Shown here in pieces: positions 20,486 through 33,727 of a stretch of DNA of 64,000 nt; position 1 is the first letter of the stretch, and the number at the start of each line of letters is the position of its first letter. The notes beneath the pieces are model-generated. The model searched no databases and was not told the origin of the DNA. It saw only the letters and a list, made by a program, of their open reading frames with translations. Where the stretch lies: the NCBI GenBank assembly GCA_034770075.1, contig CM068383.1:9203778-9267777 (forward strand), written 5' to 3'. The position numbers were made by a program, and so were the translations under genes. The stretch is from Aralia elata. Taxonomy: Eukaryota; Streptophyta; Magnoliopsida; Apiales; Araliaceae.

Positions 20486-23400
20486 TCAATCTTTATAAAC
20501 TGGATCCACCAAATCTAGCAGCTCAATATTCTCCATTTGATATCTTTCATAGAAGGGTTTGAGCCTGTGACCATTCACTTTAAAAAATTTCCCTATGCTT
20601 GGACTTTGAATTTCCACTGCACCATGATTAAAAATATCAGTAATAATAAAAGGCCCGACCCAACGGGAGCGCAACTTACCTGGAAATAATTTTAGCCTTG
20701 AATGATAAAGGAGGACTTTTTGTCCAATAACAAAGTTCTTCCTAGTAATTTTCTTGTCATGAACGGCTTTTGTTTTCTCTTTGTAAATTTTAGAGCTCTC
20801 GTATGCATCATTCCTCAATTCCTCTAGCTCTTGCAACTGCAACTTCCTATGGACTCCAGCTGAATCTAAGCTCATATTACATTGTCTAACTGCCCAAAAA
20901 GCCTTGTGTTCTAACTCCACTGGTAGATGACATGGTTTCCCAAACACTAACCTATAAGGTGACGTACCTATTGGAGTTTTGTAAGCTGTTCTATAGGCCC
21001 AAAGTGCATCTTCTAACCTCAGACTCCAATCTTTTCTACTCGACTTGACTACTTTTTCCAGAATGGACTTGACCTCCCGGTTGGATACCTCAGCCTGCCT
21101 ATTGGTCTACGGATGGTAGGATGTAAAAACTTTATGCATCACATTTTATTTCTTGAATAGTGTCGCTAGCATCCTATTGCAGAAGTGGGTTCCCTTATCA
21201 CTGATTATGGCCCTTGGCGTTCCAAACCTAACAAATATGTTAGACTTGATAAAATCTGCAACAACTTTAGAGTCATCAGTCCTAGTGGCTTTAGCTTCCA
21301 CCCATTTAGAAACATAATCAACAGCCAAAAGAATGTAAACATTACCATAAGAAGCAGGAAATGGTCCCATAAAATCAATACCCCAAACATCAAAAATTTC
21401 AACAATTAAAATAGGTGTTTGTGGCATTTGATTCCTACTTGATATATTTCCTGTCTTTTAACAATTTTCACATGACTTGCAGAACTGATAAGAGTCCTGA
21501 AAAATAGTTGGCCAAAAGAAACCACATTCTAAAACCTTATGAACTGTTCTTTTAGGTCCAAAATGGCCTCCACAAGCATAGGAGTGACAAAAGGTTAGAA
21601 TAGATAAAAACTCACTTTTAGACACACAACTTCTAACTATCTGGTCAGCACAAAACTTCCATAAGTATGGATCATCCCATATATAATATTTGGCATCACT
21701 CTTAAGCTTTTCTTTTTAGAAGTTAGAGAACTCACTAGGAACATATGCACTCACTAAGTAATTCACGATATTGGCATACCAAGGTATAGCCTCATCAATG
21801 GAAAATAAATGCTCATCTGAAAAAGAATCATGCAATGGTAGCGCCTCTTCATCCTTAATCAGCCTACTCAAGTGATCTGCCACCAAGTTGTCCGCTCCCT
21901 TCTTATCCTTAATCTCTAAGTCAAATTCTTGTAGTAATAGAATCCATCTAATGATTCTTGGTTTGGATTCCTTCTTGGTTAGTAAATACCTGATAACAGC
22001 ATGGTCAGAATAAACTATAACTTTAGTACCAAGCAGATACGATCTAAACTTATCTAAAGCAAATACAACAGACAAGAGTTCTTTTTCAGTCGTAGTGTAA
22101 TTAATCTGAGCAGCATTTAGAGTCCTATAAGCATAATAAATGGCATAGACAACTTTGTCAACCCTTTGGCCTAGGACAACTCCTACTCCATAGTTGCTTA
22201 CATCACACATGATCTCAAACGGTAACTTCCAATTTGGTGGTTGTATTACTGGTGCCGAGGTCAATAGTTTCTTCAATTTTTCAAACGCCTCCTTGCACTC
22301 ATCATCAAATTGGAATTCCATATCCTTTTGCAGCAACTTACACAATACCAAAGCTATTTTCGAAAAGTCCTTGATAAATTTACGATAGAAACCTGCATGA
22401 CCAAGGAAAGAACGAATCTCCCGCACACTTACAGGGTAAGGCAGAGCAGTACCAATTTCTATCTTAGCTTTATCCACTTCTAATCCTTTAGCTGAAATTA
22501 CATGGCCAAGTACTATACCTTGCTCCACTATAAAGTGACACTTTTCCCAATTAAGAATAAGATTAGTTTCCAAACATCTATCTAGCACATGAGTCAGATT
22601 ATCGAAGCATGTATCTAAAGAATCACCATGTATTATGTATTGTGAAGTCATCCATAAATATTTCAATGCAGTTTTTAAGAAAATCAGAAAAGATGCTTAC
22701 CATATATCGTTGGAAGGTACCTGATGCATTACATAGTCCAAAGGACATTCTACGATACACAAATGTACCAAAAGGACATGTAAATGTGGTCTTTTCTTGG
22801 TCTTCGGGTGCAATCACAATTTGGTTATAACCTGAAAAACCATCTAGAAAAAACAGTAATAAGCATGCCCAGCTAATCTTTCCAACATTTGATCAATAAA
22901 AGGAAGAGGAAAGTGATCCTTTTTAGTTACAACATTTAACTTCCTGTAATCAATACAAACTCTCCATCCTGTCTGCATACGTGTGGGCACCAACTCATTA
23001 TCATCGTTTTTGATAACTGTGATTCCAGATTTCTTTGGTACTACCTGTACTGGACTTACCCATTGACTGTCTGAGATGGGGTAGATTATGCCTGCATCAA
23101 GTAATTTCAGCACCTCCTTCTTCACTACCTCCATCATGGGTGGATTAAGTCTTCTTTGTGCGTCTCTAGTGAACTTAGCTCCATCTTTCAGAAGGATTCT
23201 ATGCATGCACGTAGCAGGACTAATACCTTTGATATCTGCTATACTCCAACCAAAGACTGTTATATGGTCTCTTAGGACTCTGAGCAGTTTGTCCTCTTGT
23301 ACTTTGGTTAGATTGTTAGCAATAATCACTGGTAGCATCTCATTCTTCGCTAAGAATGCATACTTCAAGTGTGCAGGTAATGGTTTCAGTTCTAAGGTTG

Positions 23401-24552
23401 GGGCCTGCACAACAGATGGTAATAACTTTTGATGAGAACTAGGCAATTGAATAGAATAAACTACATATTTAGCTGAGGTTTTAGGTAAAAAATGTAATGC
23501 AGCTACAGTCTCTTTCAAGTCCTGATTCTGCTCAATCTCTTCTTCTTTATCTAATTCCAGACTGTTGGTGATGGCAACCTCCAAACTTTCCCTTTGTGTT
23601 TGTTCAAAAGACTTCTGCCCTAAAGAGTTAAGTACATCAATAGCAAAAATAGGGTGAATATCACTAGGGTACCTTATGGCCTCATATATGTTGAATTGTA
23701 TCTTTTCACCATCAAACTCCATGGTTAAGGTTCCATTGTGCACATCAATCACAGTCCTTGCTGTTTTCAAAAATGGCCTCCTTAAAAGTATATGTGCAGG
23801 ATTTGGGGATTTATCATCATCCATATCCACTATGTAAAAATCTGCAGGAAAGATTAGTTCATTCACCTGCACCAAGACATCTTCAATTACCCCTTGGGGT
23901 AAGTGTTAGTACGATCAGCCAATTGAATAATAACACCAGTTTGTTTCAAAGGACCTAGATTTAAAGAAGCAAAAATAGATAATTGCATGACATTAATTGA
24001 AGCTCCTAAATCTAGCATAGCTTTCTCAAATCTGGTATTACCTATTTTACATGGAATTGTAAACATGCCTGGATCTTTACATTTAGGGGGCATTTTTCTT
24101 TGAACGACATTTGATACATTCTCACCAACAATGACACTTTCATCATTTTTTAATTTTCTTTTGTTAGTGCATAATTCTTTCAAAAATTTTGCATACCTAG
24201 ACACTTGCTTAATTGCATATATTAAAGGAATATTCACCTCTACCTTCCCGAAAGTTTCTAGAATTTCTTTTTCTTGCTCATCCTTCTTTGAAGTTTTGGG
24301 ATTCCTGGGAGGAAAAGGTAAAGGATTAGTCTTTAGCTGAACATGAGTGTTAGTTTTTACCTTTGATATTTTCGCATCCTCCTTAGCCTTATCTTCCTCA
24401 AATTCACCAGTAGCTTTTGGTGCTTCCAATTGTTTTCCACTTCTCAAGGTTATGGCACATGCATTCTCTCTCGGATTGATAATTGTTTGAGAAGGTAGCT
24501 TCCCTGAACTTTGAGAGTCCAATCGACCAACTGTCGTAGCAAGTTGACACAT
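20486..24552 (-). pseudogene. Athila pol: protease, reverse transcriptase, RNase H, integrase
   Basis: Read from 24552 downward. Protease: LDLGASINVM, the Athila form of the catalytic Asp box, at about 24020-23990, then ILLRRPFL. Reverse transcriptase: WRVCIDYRKLN (about 22960), DHFPLPFIDQML, YNQI, and the catalytic IFMDDF (about 22650). RNase H: INYTTTEKELLSVVFA and YSDHAVIRYLL, ending with NLVADHLSRL near 21870. Integrase: a zinc-binding region with two Cys near 21460, VWGIDFMGPF, IISDKGTHF, and the C-terminal segment PGKLRSRWVGPF (about 20680). Frame changes fall near 23890 and 22850-22840, with stops near 22600-22670, 21715, 21460 and 21146. All domains are recognisable, so it died fairly recently, but no full enzyme can be read. 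Confidence 0.93.
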
Positions 24553-24599
24553 CTAATTTTTTAGATTGTGGATGGAAGTCTTTGTCTCTTGCTGGAATT

Positions 24600-25692
24600 A
24601 TTGTGTTTAATTCATGAATGTCTTGAACATGTCCTCAAGAGATGTTCCAGAATTAATAGGAGCAGCTTGTCTAGGTTGGTATTGTGGTTGAGCTGGTTGA
24701 AAACTTTGCTGACCATTTGGGAAAACACCTTGCACTAGTGGCCTAGTACCTCCATAACTCAAATTGGGATGATCCCTCCATCTGGAATTGTAAGTGTTAG
24801 AGTAGGGATCATATTCTCTCTGGGGTTGTCCTTGATAATTCCCTATTGCATTTGCTTGTTGCATATTATCATCCTCTTGCAGTGTTGGACATACATCTGT
24901 ATTGTGATTTGTTAACAAACAAATGTCACAAGCTTTTGCTGCTGGCATATTTCATGTAGCCATTTGATGAACAAGAGAAGTTAGACTTGTAATTTGTTAT
25001 TCAATAGCAGAAATTTTTACCTCATTCACATTCCTAGGTGAGAAATCAAGTCGACTGCCAAATTGTTGAGAATTAGCTGCCATATTTGCAATGAGATTTC
25101 TTGCAGCCTCGGGAGTCTTGTCCACCAGAGCTCCTCCACTAGCAGCATCAATCATGCTCCTATCTGTTGATAAAAGACCTTCATAGTAGTATTGGATGAG
25201 GAGTTGATCACTAATTTGATGATGGGGGTAGCTTGCACATAGTTTCTTAAAACGTTCCCAATACCCGTATAGGGTTTCTCCATTATTCTGCCTCACACCA
25301 CATATTTCTTTTCGAATGTTGGCTGCTCTTGAAGCGGGAAAATATTTTTCTAAGAATAATCTTTTCATCTATTCCCATTTTGTGATACTTCCGGAGGGTA
25401 GATAGTAAAGCCAATCCTTAGCCAAATTTTTTAGAGAAAATGGAAAGGCTCTCAACTTGATTTGTTATTGTGTTACTCCGGTAGGCTTCATACTTGTGCA
25501 TACCACATGAAATTCCTTCAAATGTTTATGAGGGTCTTCACCTGCCAAACCATGAAAAGTAGGTAAAAGATGTATTAGTCCAGATTTTAATTCAAAATGA
25601 GTATTAGTATCTAGATTAGGGAAGGTTATGTATAAAGGTTGTTGATTCAAAGTAGGGGCTGCAAGCTCCTTCAAAGTTCGGGTTTCTGCCAT
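24600..25692 (-). pseudogene. Athila gag with zinc knuckle
   Basis: Starts at ATG 25692 (MAETRTLKELAAPTLNQQP). The capsid region shows FHGLAGEDPHKHLKEF, then after an in-frame TAA near 25462 and TAG near 25370 it goes on with LFLEKYFPASRAANIRKEI and YYYEGLLSTDRSMIDAASGG. This is the retrotransposon gag domain. The knuckle CDICLLTNHNTDVC (CX2CX4HX4C, about 24900-24940) follows a stop at about 24950. Gag packages the element RNA in virus-like particles. The few isolated stops in otherwise conserved coding sequence show a recent loss. Confidence 0.9.
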
Positions 25693-25900
25693 GGTGTCCT
25701 TTTCACAATTTTTCGAGCTACCTTCCTTAATCTATCAATGGTTCTCTCTATTTCTGGATCACACTTTAAATCACCTTGATTAGTAGATCGAGTTTTGGAC
25801 ATAAACAATCAAATGAAATTCAAATTACCTGAGTACAACAGAAAAAAATAATAAATAAAGATAAAAATAATGATAACAAAGAAAAATAAACTAAAATCTC

Positions 25901-25918
25901 TCCCCTGCAACGGCGCCA
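25901..25918 (-). other. Primer-binding site of the Athila-type element
   Basis: On the - strand it is TGGCGCCGTTGCAGGGGA, 17 of 18 bases identical to the tRNA-Asp site of the element at 1-5582. Five bases separate it from the LTR end. Confidence 0.88.
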
Positions 25919-26661
25919 AAATTTGGTTTACTGTCGCAAGCAACAAAAAATAAAACCTTACTACGAAAGATAATAATGTAGCAGTGCAAGTAAGAGTCGA
26001 TCCCACAGGGAGTGATTAGTCTAAATTTATGTTTTGTTTACCAAAAAGGGGGGCTTTATAATTTGATTTCACTAATTATCAAGAACAGAATTTAAAGTGA
26101 TAAGAATAATCAATTAATTAAAGATTTCAGTTCTTCCGGTTCAATATCACTTTTTTACAATTATAGAATAATTAAGTAAAGCAGTATTTATCCTTCAATG
26201 AAATTAATAGCCCTAGGTAGCAACAAGCTCTACTACCCGAAACTCCCCTTAGATTATCACTTAATGAAACAAGTTCTTCACAAGATTCTAACCATTATAC
26301 AACCTAGAACAAGCTCTCTAGATTTAATATAATAGTAGCATTAAGAACTAGGGAATTAGACTAATTCAAGCAACACTCACACAAGTTCAGATTATTTAAC
26401 TTGTCTTCCGATAATCATAGCAATACTCAAAAGCTTGATCACAATCATGTATCACTAATTGCTACTTATGATTAAGAACAATATCAATTACAGGTAATAC
26501 TGTCCCTTAATCTAGCAGATGAGATTAATCAAATTGACTTAACCGATCACATTAAACCAATAAGAATAAATATCATTCATCAGTTAAAATATATTATCAA
26601 GAATGAACTTCATGTAAGAAGGAATAAAGAGTTTATACTTAATCAAACCATTACCTGTAAA

Positions 26662-29568
26662 TGTGACACCCCCAAATCCAGGTACTTAATTCCCACAGAT
26701 TTGGTGCTCACTATCTCATTCAATCACATTTAACTACCCATAATTAAGAATAATTAAATAAACTTAAAGAAAACATCTACCCAAAATGGGTTACATCACC
26801 AAACGATTAAACAATCAAATCCCAGGTTATCTTAACCTTAATACATGAAGTGCGGAATAAAACATAATTTAAACAAGTCTTTAGCAAAGAACTAAAACAA
26901 ATAAACTAAACATCTTCATTTGTTCATCTTGCCCTTGCCCTTGCTAGAGGATGGCTCATCTGACTTCTCAGCCTTAGCTGCAAAGATTAATGCAAGAGTG
27001 AGCAAATAATTGCCCACAAGTATGGTAACAATATTATTTAAATGAAATGGATTTCAACTGAGGAATAATAAGTTTCTGAATCTCAGTCATTAGATGGTCA
27101 AAGTCTAAAGCTCGTTAGAATGCTTGATTCCAAAGAAAATAGAATTCAAGATTTAGAAATTATATCTGAGGGTCACAAGACCTCAAACTATGTCCTAGGT
27201 TAACAAGTATTCCTACTGTAACCTTTAACAGTCATATAGACTATGGACCAACATCTCGTACTCAGGGGGATCAGCCCTTTGTACAATGTATTGTGCACAA
27301 ACATTTTAACGTTGTCGCGTAAGTAATCCCCTATATTAGGGTTGTTCAGCTCAGTTTATCGTCTGAATCCGTACCAAAAGGAACTTGGCTTGGAACAAGA
27401 ATAGAAAATATTCTAAGTCTTTGAAATCGCTCATCAACTAAGGACTAGCTGAATCAATAAGGGTTTGCTAGTCTAATTCATCAATAGAGTCTGTTCAATA
27501 GAAACTATACTCGAAATTTGAATAATAAACAATGATTGAAATAAATCTTAAGTACGTAACATGGTAGTAACCTTGCTTGAATATCAATAAGCTAAGGTCC
27601 ATAAGCTTGCTCAATATAAATAAACTTGTTTTAAATAAATTAACAAGTTAAAAGGAAGAACAACTTGCTATAAATAATTTCAAAGTTTAAGGGAGGAAAA
27701 CTTGCTCAACGTAAAAGTAATAAGTTGAAATAAGGAACTTGCCTCAAGCGTAGATTACAAATTTAAATATCTCTCGATCCTTAAACAACCTATACATTTA
27801 ATTATAAAATGGTAACATAATTAGTCACATAATTATAATCACTTTAGATTGCTCTTATCCTTTTTATTATAACATCTCATTTAGCATACCATAGTCAACA
27901 AGTACTAGTTTAGCAACTATCTTGGCAATTCTTTAGTCACTTAATACATTAATATAAGTTTAATTATGCATCATAACTTCCAAGAAAAGAAAACAAAATA
28001 ATAATAATAATTTTTTTTTACAGCAGTGATTCTCGCCGGGGCGAGAATTCCCTGAACAAAACTCTCGTCGGGGCGGAAATTTACAGAACAAAAATCTCGC
28101 CGGGGCGAGACTTCGCCGGGGCGAAGATTCCTTTACATTTTCTCGCCGGGGCGAGAGACTCGGCAGTCGTCTTCCCCAGCTCGCGAACCAGTGAAAACTT
28201 AGACCAAATTTGGCCAAATTTTTCGAATTCTACCATCCAGTAAACAAATTAAATATACCCAAACATCATATATGATACAAAACATTTACCCAATATGTTT
28301 CTAACCAATCTAAGCATTATGAAACACATAATCAACCAATTTAAAACCAAAAATTCACTGTTAAAACCAAATATTCAAGTTTTAACCATTCTCATGAAAT
28401 TAAACTCTGTAAATTCATTTTTCAACCAATTAAAACCATTCTTCTTGCATTATTCTTGTTTTTCATCATATAATCATAAACAATTATTAATTCACCGATT
28501 AATAACCCATTAAATCATCAATTTTTATACATATAAACCATTCATGAAATAAAACTCTGTAAACACCAAAAACACTATTCTAAAACTTGCTTTCATGAAT
28601 TAACACCTCTAAATTGATTATTAATCATCATATAATCATCTAACACATGATTACTACCAATTATAACCAAGTAATTCATGTATTTAGCATGTAAATAATA
28701 TACAGAGAACTAAAAATAAAATACAGTAAAGAGTTTATACCTTCTAATTCTTAGAAAATTTGATTAAACTTCCTTGCTTGAATTCTTACTCCAATCTCCA
28801 AGCTTCTCTCACAATTTCTCTCTTTTCTCTCAACTCTCAAAGCAGTGCTCTCTCTCTAATTCACAGAGCTCTCAATTCTAACTCTCTCAATACTCTGTTC
28901 TTTCTCTTCTTTCTTTTCTTTTCTTAACTGACGTACTTTTTAAAAAAATAAAACTGAAGCAAATAAAAACAAATAAAAACTGATACTTAATATAATAATA
29001 ACGTATCATCAGTTATAAAATTTCAAAAGCCATAAGGCTTGTTTGGCAAAACTAATTAAAATAATCTATTATTCTAACTAAAGGTCTTAAGGCCTTGTTT
29101 GGTAAAACACAAATAAAATAACCCATTATTCCCAAACAAAGATCATAGGGCCCTGTTTGGTAAAACTGAATTAAACACTTTCTCATTTATTTTAATAAAT
29201 CATTATAACATATAGTTTTAAATGTCACACTTCTAATTTAATCGAACTTATTATTAAATAAATTCAATTAAACCTTACTAACTTAAATAATAAATTTATT
29301 TAATCAATGACAATAACACCCACTGAATTATATTATTCAAATAAATCATTTATTCAAATAAATCTTTTCATCATCTAATTTAATTATTAAATTAAATTAG
29401 AATTAACATAACAAATCACATTCAAATAACATTTAACATTATTAAACTTAACATACACCCATTTCACAAAAACTTAATAAATTATTTATTCAGCTCAATA
29501 AATTAATAAAAATATTTATATAACTCAATAAATATTTTTATTCAATCACAAAAATTGCATTCGTTACA
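26662..29568 (-). repeat. Solo LTR of a chromovirus-like element, 2907 bp
   Basis: It begins TGTGACACCCCCAAATCC, ends CATTCGTTACA and is flanked by GTAAA on both sides (26657-26661 and 29569-29573). There is no internal region, primer-binding site or second LTR, so it is the product of recombination between two LTRs. The stretch 27180-27430 in reverse resembles 48560-48830 and 57990-58340: the words GAACAACCCTAATAT, GGCTGATC and AGGTCTTRTGACC occur in the same order. That fixes its orientation as - strand. It holds a palindrome cluster (28031-28156) and three spaced repeats of TTGTTTGGTAAAAC (29039, 29094 and 29152). Confidence 0.9.
28031..28156. repeat. Cluster of GC-rich palindromes in the solo LTR
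   Basis: TCTCGCCGGGGCGAGA occurs at 28031, 28095 and 28141, with variants TCTCGTCGGGGCGG (28063) and CTTCGCCGGGGCGAAG (28111). The last keeps pairing by matched changes in both arms. These are the only GC-rich bases in a very AT-rich LTR. Confidence 0.92.
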
Positions 29569-30747
29569 GTAAACAAGGTTCAACATCTCCTTCGAACTGA
29601 ATAAGGAACTAGCCTAACATAATGAGTCTGATGAATACTTTCTTAATTTATAAAAGGGGTGAGGACAACAACCTCACTATGGAGGTGATCCTCTTTCCCT
29701 ACTAAATTATAAAAGGGGTGAGGACAACAACCTCACTATGGAGGTGATCCTCTTTCCCTACTAATTACACTAGAATATGGAGAATGGTGGGTGAATTAAT
29801 GTGTGAATTAGCAAAATACAAGCCTAGTTTCACTTGGTATTTATAGGAACTCATGGTGTGCTAATTAACCCATCAACAGAAGTCAATATTAAACACCCAA
29901 TTTACTCATGTGCATCAGCCAACCAAGGAAGAAGCCACCAAAAAACGTGCACATGTGATGTGCTAAAAGTCCAAATATTGCAACTAAACTGATCAATACC
30001 TTGTAAGCCAATTTTGAATTTGTAAACCACCGAATTGGGCCTTAGACAAAGAATCAAAGTTGTAGCCCTGGAGTTTCTAATGAATTTGGGCTTTTGAATC
30101 ACTTCATTTGGAGTTAGGAAAATCAAGTTATGGCCCAAATACTCCAACTGGTCCGAACAGGAATCCAGTCCGTGCGAGATTCGGATCAGCTGTCTAAAAA
30201 GCAACGTTTGGAGGCCCAAATGAACTCGGATTTTTTCTTACCATACCATTCTGGAAAGCTTGAGAAGTCCACTAAAAACTTCAAGAAGACCACATTTTCA
30301 TTTGGAAACTCTAACATAATTCAAATCGCAAACGAAACCCCAGAGGTCAATCTGTCCAAAAGCCAAACGATCTGAAATTTTCAGCTTCGACGTCCGTTGA
30401 TAAAATAGTCATAACTTTCTCACCCGAGTTCTGATTTAGGCATTTCAAGATGATCCGAAAAGCTAAGAAATAGATTTACATATTTCCTTCTTTGATCTTT
30501 GGGAGATATTGGTTAGACAAAGGACAAAATGGAGTCTCAAGTGGACGGACTGATTTCAAAATAATACAAAAGTACGGAAATAACTCATTTTTCATTTAAT
30601 AGCTCCATTTGCAACCTAAATCAAAATATTAGAATAGTGAGTACATTTAGGTGTCAAATAAGTATAAAAGACTAGACATAAAGAGATAAAAACATAACAC
30701 ATTTTATACTTATCACCCCACACTACGAATGGGATCGTAGACAGGAC

Positions 30748-33694
30748 CTAGAACAGTTCTTCGGGTGGATGGTGAGGAATAAGACTGTTCAACTGACATT
30801 TTGGACACTTCTGAACGTATTCCTTAGCTTCTTCAAAAATAGTAAGCCAATAATATCCCTCTCGAAATACCTTGTACGCCAAAGCCTTAGCTCCTATATG
30901 ATCCCCACGGATTCCTTTATGAACTTCCCGAAGTACGTACTCTGTTCCGGATGGGACTAGCCACTTCAACAAAGGCGAAGAGTATGCACACCTATATAAG
31001 TCGCCATCAATCAACACGAAGTTCGAGCTCCTATACTTTATCTTCTTCGTTAATATCTGATTCGAAGGTAACTCACCATCGGCCAGATACCTTATATAAG
31101 GCGTCATCTAACAATTCGAACGTTCCACCACCAATACCTCTATCCTTTAAATGCTTGGAGACTCCAGAACTTCTAAATACACCGACCCATCGAAAGAATC
31201 AGTATCCAACGCAGTTAACTTGGATAAAGCATCGACAATAGTATTATTGGACCAATCAACCCCTTGAAAAACATACGAACTTAAATAATGGAGTCGATCC
31301 TTGACTTCGGCCAAATACTTAGTCATCCTTGCCCCCCGGGCCTCATACTTTCCTGATATCTATTTAATCACCAATTGAGAGTCGCTGAAGATGATTAGCC
31401 TTTGAAGCTCCAAACGCTTCGCAAACCGTAGCCCAGCCAAAATTGCTTTATATTCAGCCTCGTTGTTAGTCGCCTTGAAACCAAAGCGGATTGCCTGCTG
31501 CACCCTGAAACCTTCTGGACATGTCAGAATCACCCTTGCATTACTGGCATCCAAAGTCGATGACCCATCCACGTACAGTGTCCATGAAGTCTGAACTAGC
31601 CGAACCTCTGAGATTGGCCCAACTACCGCTTCTGACTGATCGACGGAGTCGGGTTCAAAAAAGGTGCACTCTACGACAAAGTTGGCTAAGGCCTGACCCT
31701 TGATCACTGTCCGAGGATGGTATTCCAGAACAAACTAAGTCAACTCTATAGCTCATGTTGCAAGCCACGCTGATATGTCTGGCTTATTCAATATCTTCTT
31801 CAAAGACTGATCCGTGTACATAACTATCAACCTTCTGTCAAAGCTTCGGACTGGCTATAATCAAAGCATAGGCAAATTTTTCCAATTTCGGATACTTGAT
31901 CTCCGCATCCCGAAGGGCATGATTAATATAGTAGACCGAAAACTATTTTCCTTATGCTTCCCGAACTAACACCGCTCCACCTACTAATGAACTCGCCGCT
32001 AAGTACAAATACAAAGGTTCCAAAGGGATCGACTTCATCAACAGAGGGGCCGAAGATTAGTATTTTTTTGATTCCTTGAAAATCGTCCTCATACTCCGAA
32101 GTCCACTGGAATGTCTTCTCGTTCTTCGGCCCCTTTAGCATATCAAAGAACGACAAACATCTTTCTGCCGATTTGGACACGGCCTCCTCAATGCCACAAT
32201 CCGACCCGTCAATCGTTGTATATCCTTGCATGTTTGAGGAGACTTTATGTCAAGAATGGCCTTGATCTTCTCTAGATTCACTTCAATACCCCTTTTGCTC
32301 ACCAAATACCCTTGGAGTTTACCCGAATTGAGACCAAAAGTGCACTTCGTCGGGTTCAGCCTGATGTTGTACTACCTAACAGTCTAGAAACAGTCCTCCA
32401 AATTATCCAAATTTTGTCGAACAGATAGACTTTTGACAATCATATCATCCACATAAACTTCCATGCTTTGGCCCAACTGCTTCCGAAACACGTAATTCAT
32501 CATCATTTGATAAGTTGCACCGGCATTCAGCAATCTGAAGTCATCTTTTTATAAGCATAGATCGCCTGATGTGTTATAAAAGTCGTCTTCGGGATATTCT
32601 TTTTATACATTGAAATCTGATTGTATCCCGAAAAGGCATCCATAAAGCTCAACAACGCATACCTTGAAGTGACATCAATCAACTGGTCGATGTGTGGGAG
32701 TGGATAGAAATCCTTCGGGCACGCCTTATTCAAATCGGTATAATCAATACAGATCCTCCACTTCTCATTATGCTTCCGAACCAACACCACGTTTGCCAAC
32801 CACTCGGGATAATCGATCTCAAAAATAAAATCGGCCGCCAATAACTTGGCCACCTCATTGTCGATAATCTTTTGCCGCTCCGGGGCAAAAATCATCCTCT
32901 TCTGTCGAACTATTTTCTTGGCAGGGTCTACATTCAGTTTGTGCACAACAACTTTCTCGTTAATCCCGGGCATGTTACTGGGCTCCCAAGCAAAGATATC
33001 TGCATATACCCGAAGTAACTCGATCAATCTTGTTTGGAAGGGCTCCTAAAGACCCGATCCAATCTTTATCGTCTTATCCTTCTTTCCCGGGATCAAATCA
33101 ATATCTTCAGTCTCTTCGGTTGGTAGAGCGAGGGGTTTTATGCTTCCTTCGGTAAACGGTTCCACCTCGATCGCTATTGTTTGCCTCTGTTTACACCTTT
33201 GACTGCCGAAGATATCACAAATTCCTGTAGCACCTCCAAGCCATGTCAAGATCTCCCTTAACTTCGCCAACTCCATTCGGGGTAGGAAATTTTATCTTAA
33301 AGTGAGGGATAGAAGTCACCGCATGCAGAGCCGTCAATGTCGGACATCCCAAAATTGCGTTGTAAGTAGAGTCCACATATATGACAACAAACCTGACATT
33401 GACTTCCACTTGTTGAGGAGTCGTCCCAAAAATGACTAGCAACTCAATAGTCCTTGCTACTCGAACCAGATCATTGCTAAACCCGTACAGTGGAGGCTCT
33501 TGCCCGACCTCCATCGTTCTTCCTTCCGAATCAAGCCTCTGGTAAGCATGGGCATATAATATGTTGATAGAAGAGCCATTGTCGATCATAGTCTGCCTCA
33601 TGTCCATCGATCTGACCTGGTCAGTGATAGCTAAAGCTCCTTCATGTGGCTTGGTAGGTTCCGATGGGTAATCCTCATCGATAAACGATATCAC
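30748..33694 (-). pseudogene. Tat pol: protease, reverse transcriptase, RNase H, integrase N-terminus
   Basis: Read downward from 33694. Protease: TMIDNGSSINILYAHA, with DNG in place of the usual DSG/DTG, then AILGCPTLTALHAV. A linker reads toward reverse transcriptase, whose fragments are WRICIDYTDLNKACPKDF and LLSFMDAFSGYNQI (about 32620-32780), and VYVDDMIVKS near 32450 after a frame change. RNase H at 31707-31360 shows WTLYVDGSS, ATNNEAEYKAILAGL and IIFSDSQLV. The integrase zinc-binding part at 31107-30748 has HKGIRGDHIGAKAL and CPKCQ. The gene is cut at 30720 by the Athila-type insertion and resumes at 17343. Stops occur near 33270, 32525, 31360 and 30748. These are the replication enzymes of the element; the copy is dead. 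Confidence 0.9.
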
Positions 33695-33727
33695 TGTGCT
33701 AGGTTATAGTCGTTCCCTCCCGACACG

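Larger units (their letters stand above)
17344..30715 (-). mobile_element. Athila-type Ty3/gypsy retrotransposon inserted in the Tat integrase gene
   Basis: On the + strand the outer borders are TGGTTTACTG (17344) and TACTTATCA (30715), flanked by CCCCA at 17339-17343 and 30716-30720. LTRs are 17344-19226 (1883 bp) and 25924-30715, the latter split by a 2907-bp solo LTR. Without that the right LTR is 1880 bp, an excellent fit. The primer-binding site is the tRNA-Asp type of Athila elements. Gag and pol are present in order with stops and frameshifts. No env-like ORF remains: only about 1.26 kb separates pol from the 3' LTR. The element without the solo LTR is about 10.5 kb, usual for Athila. 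Confidence 0.95.
25924..30715 (-). repeat. 5' LTR of the Athila-type element, split by a solo LTR
   Basis: Parts 25924-26661 and 29574-30715 together match 17344-19226. The insertion sits after CTTAATCAAACCATTACCTG, the place read CAAGCCATTATCTG in the other LTR. Confidence 0.93.

Noticed and set aside
28031..28156. CRISPR-like array
   Set aside because: Repeats are short palindromes with irregular spacing in a plant LTR; there are no spacers of uniform length and no Cas genes.
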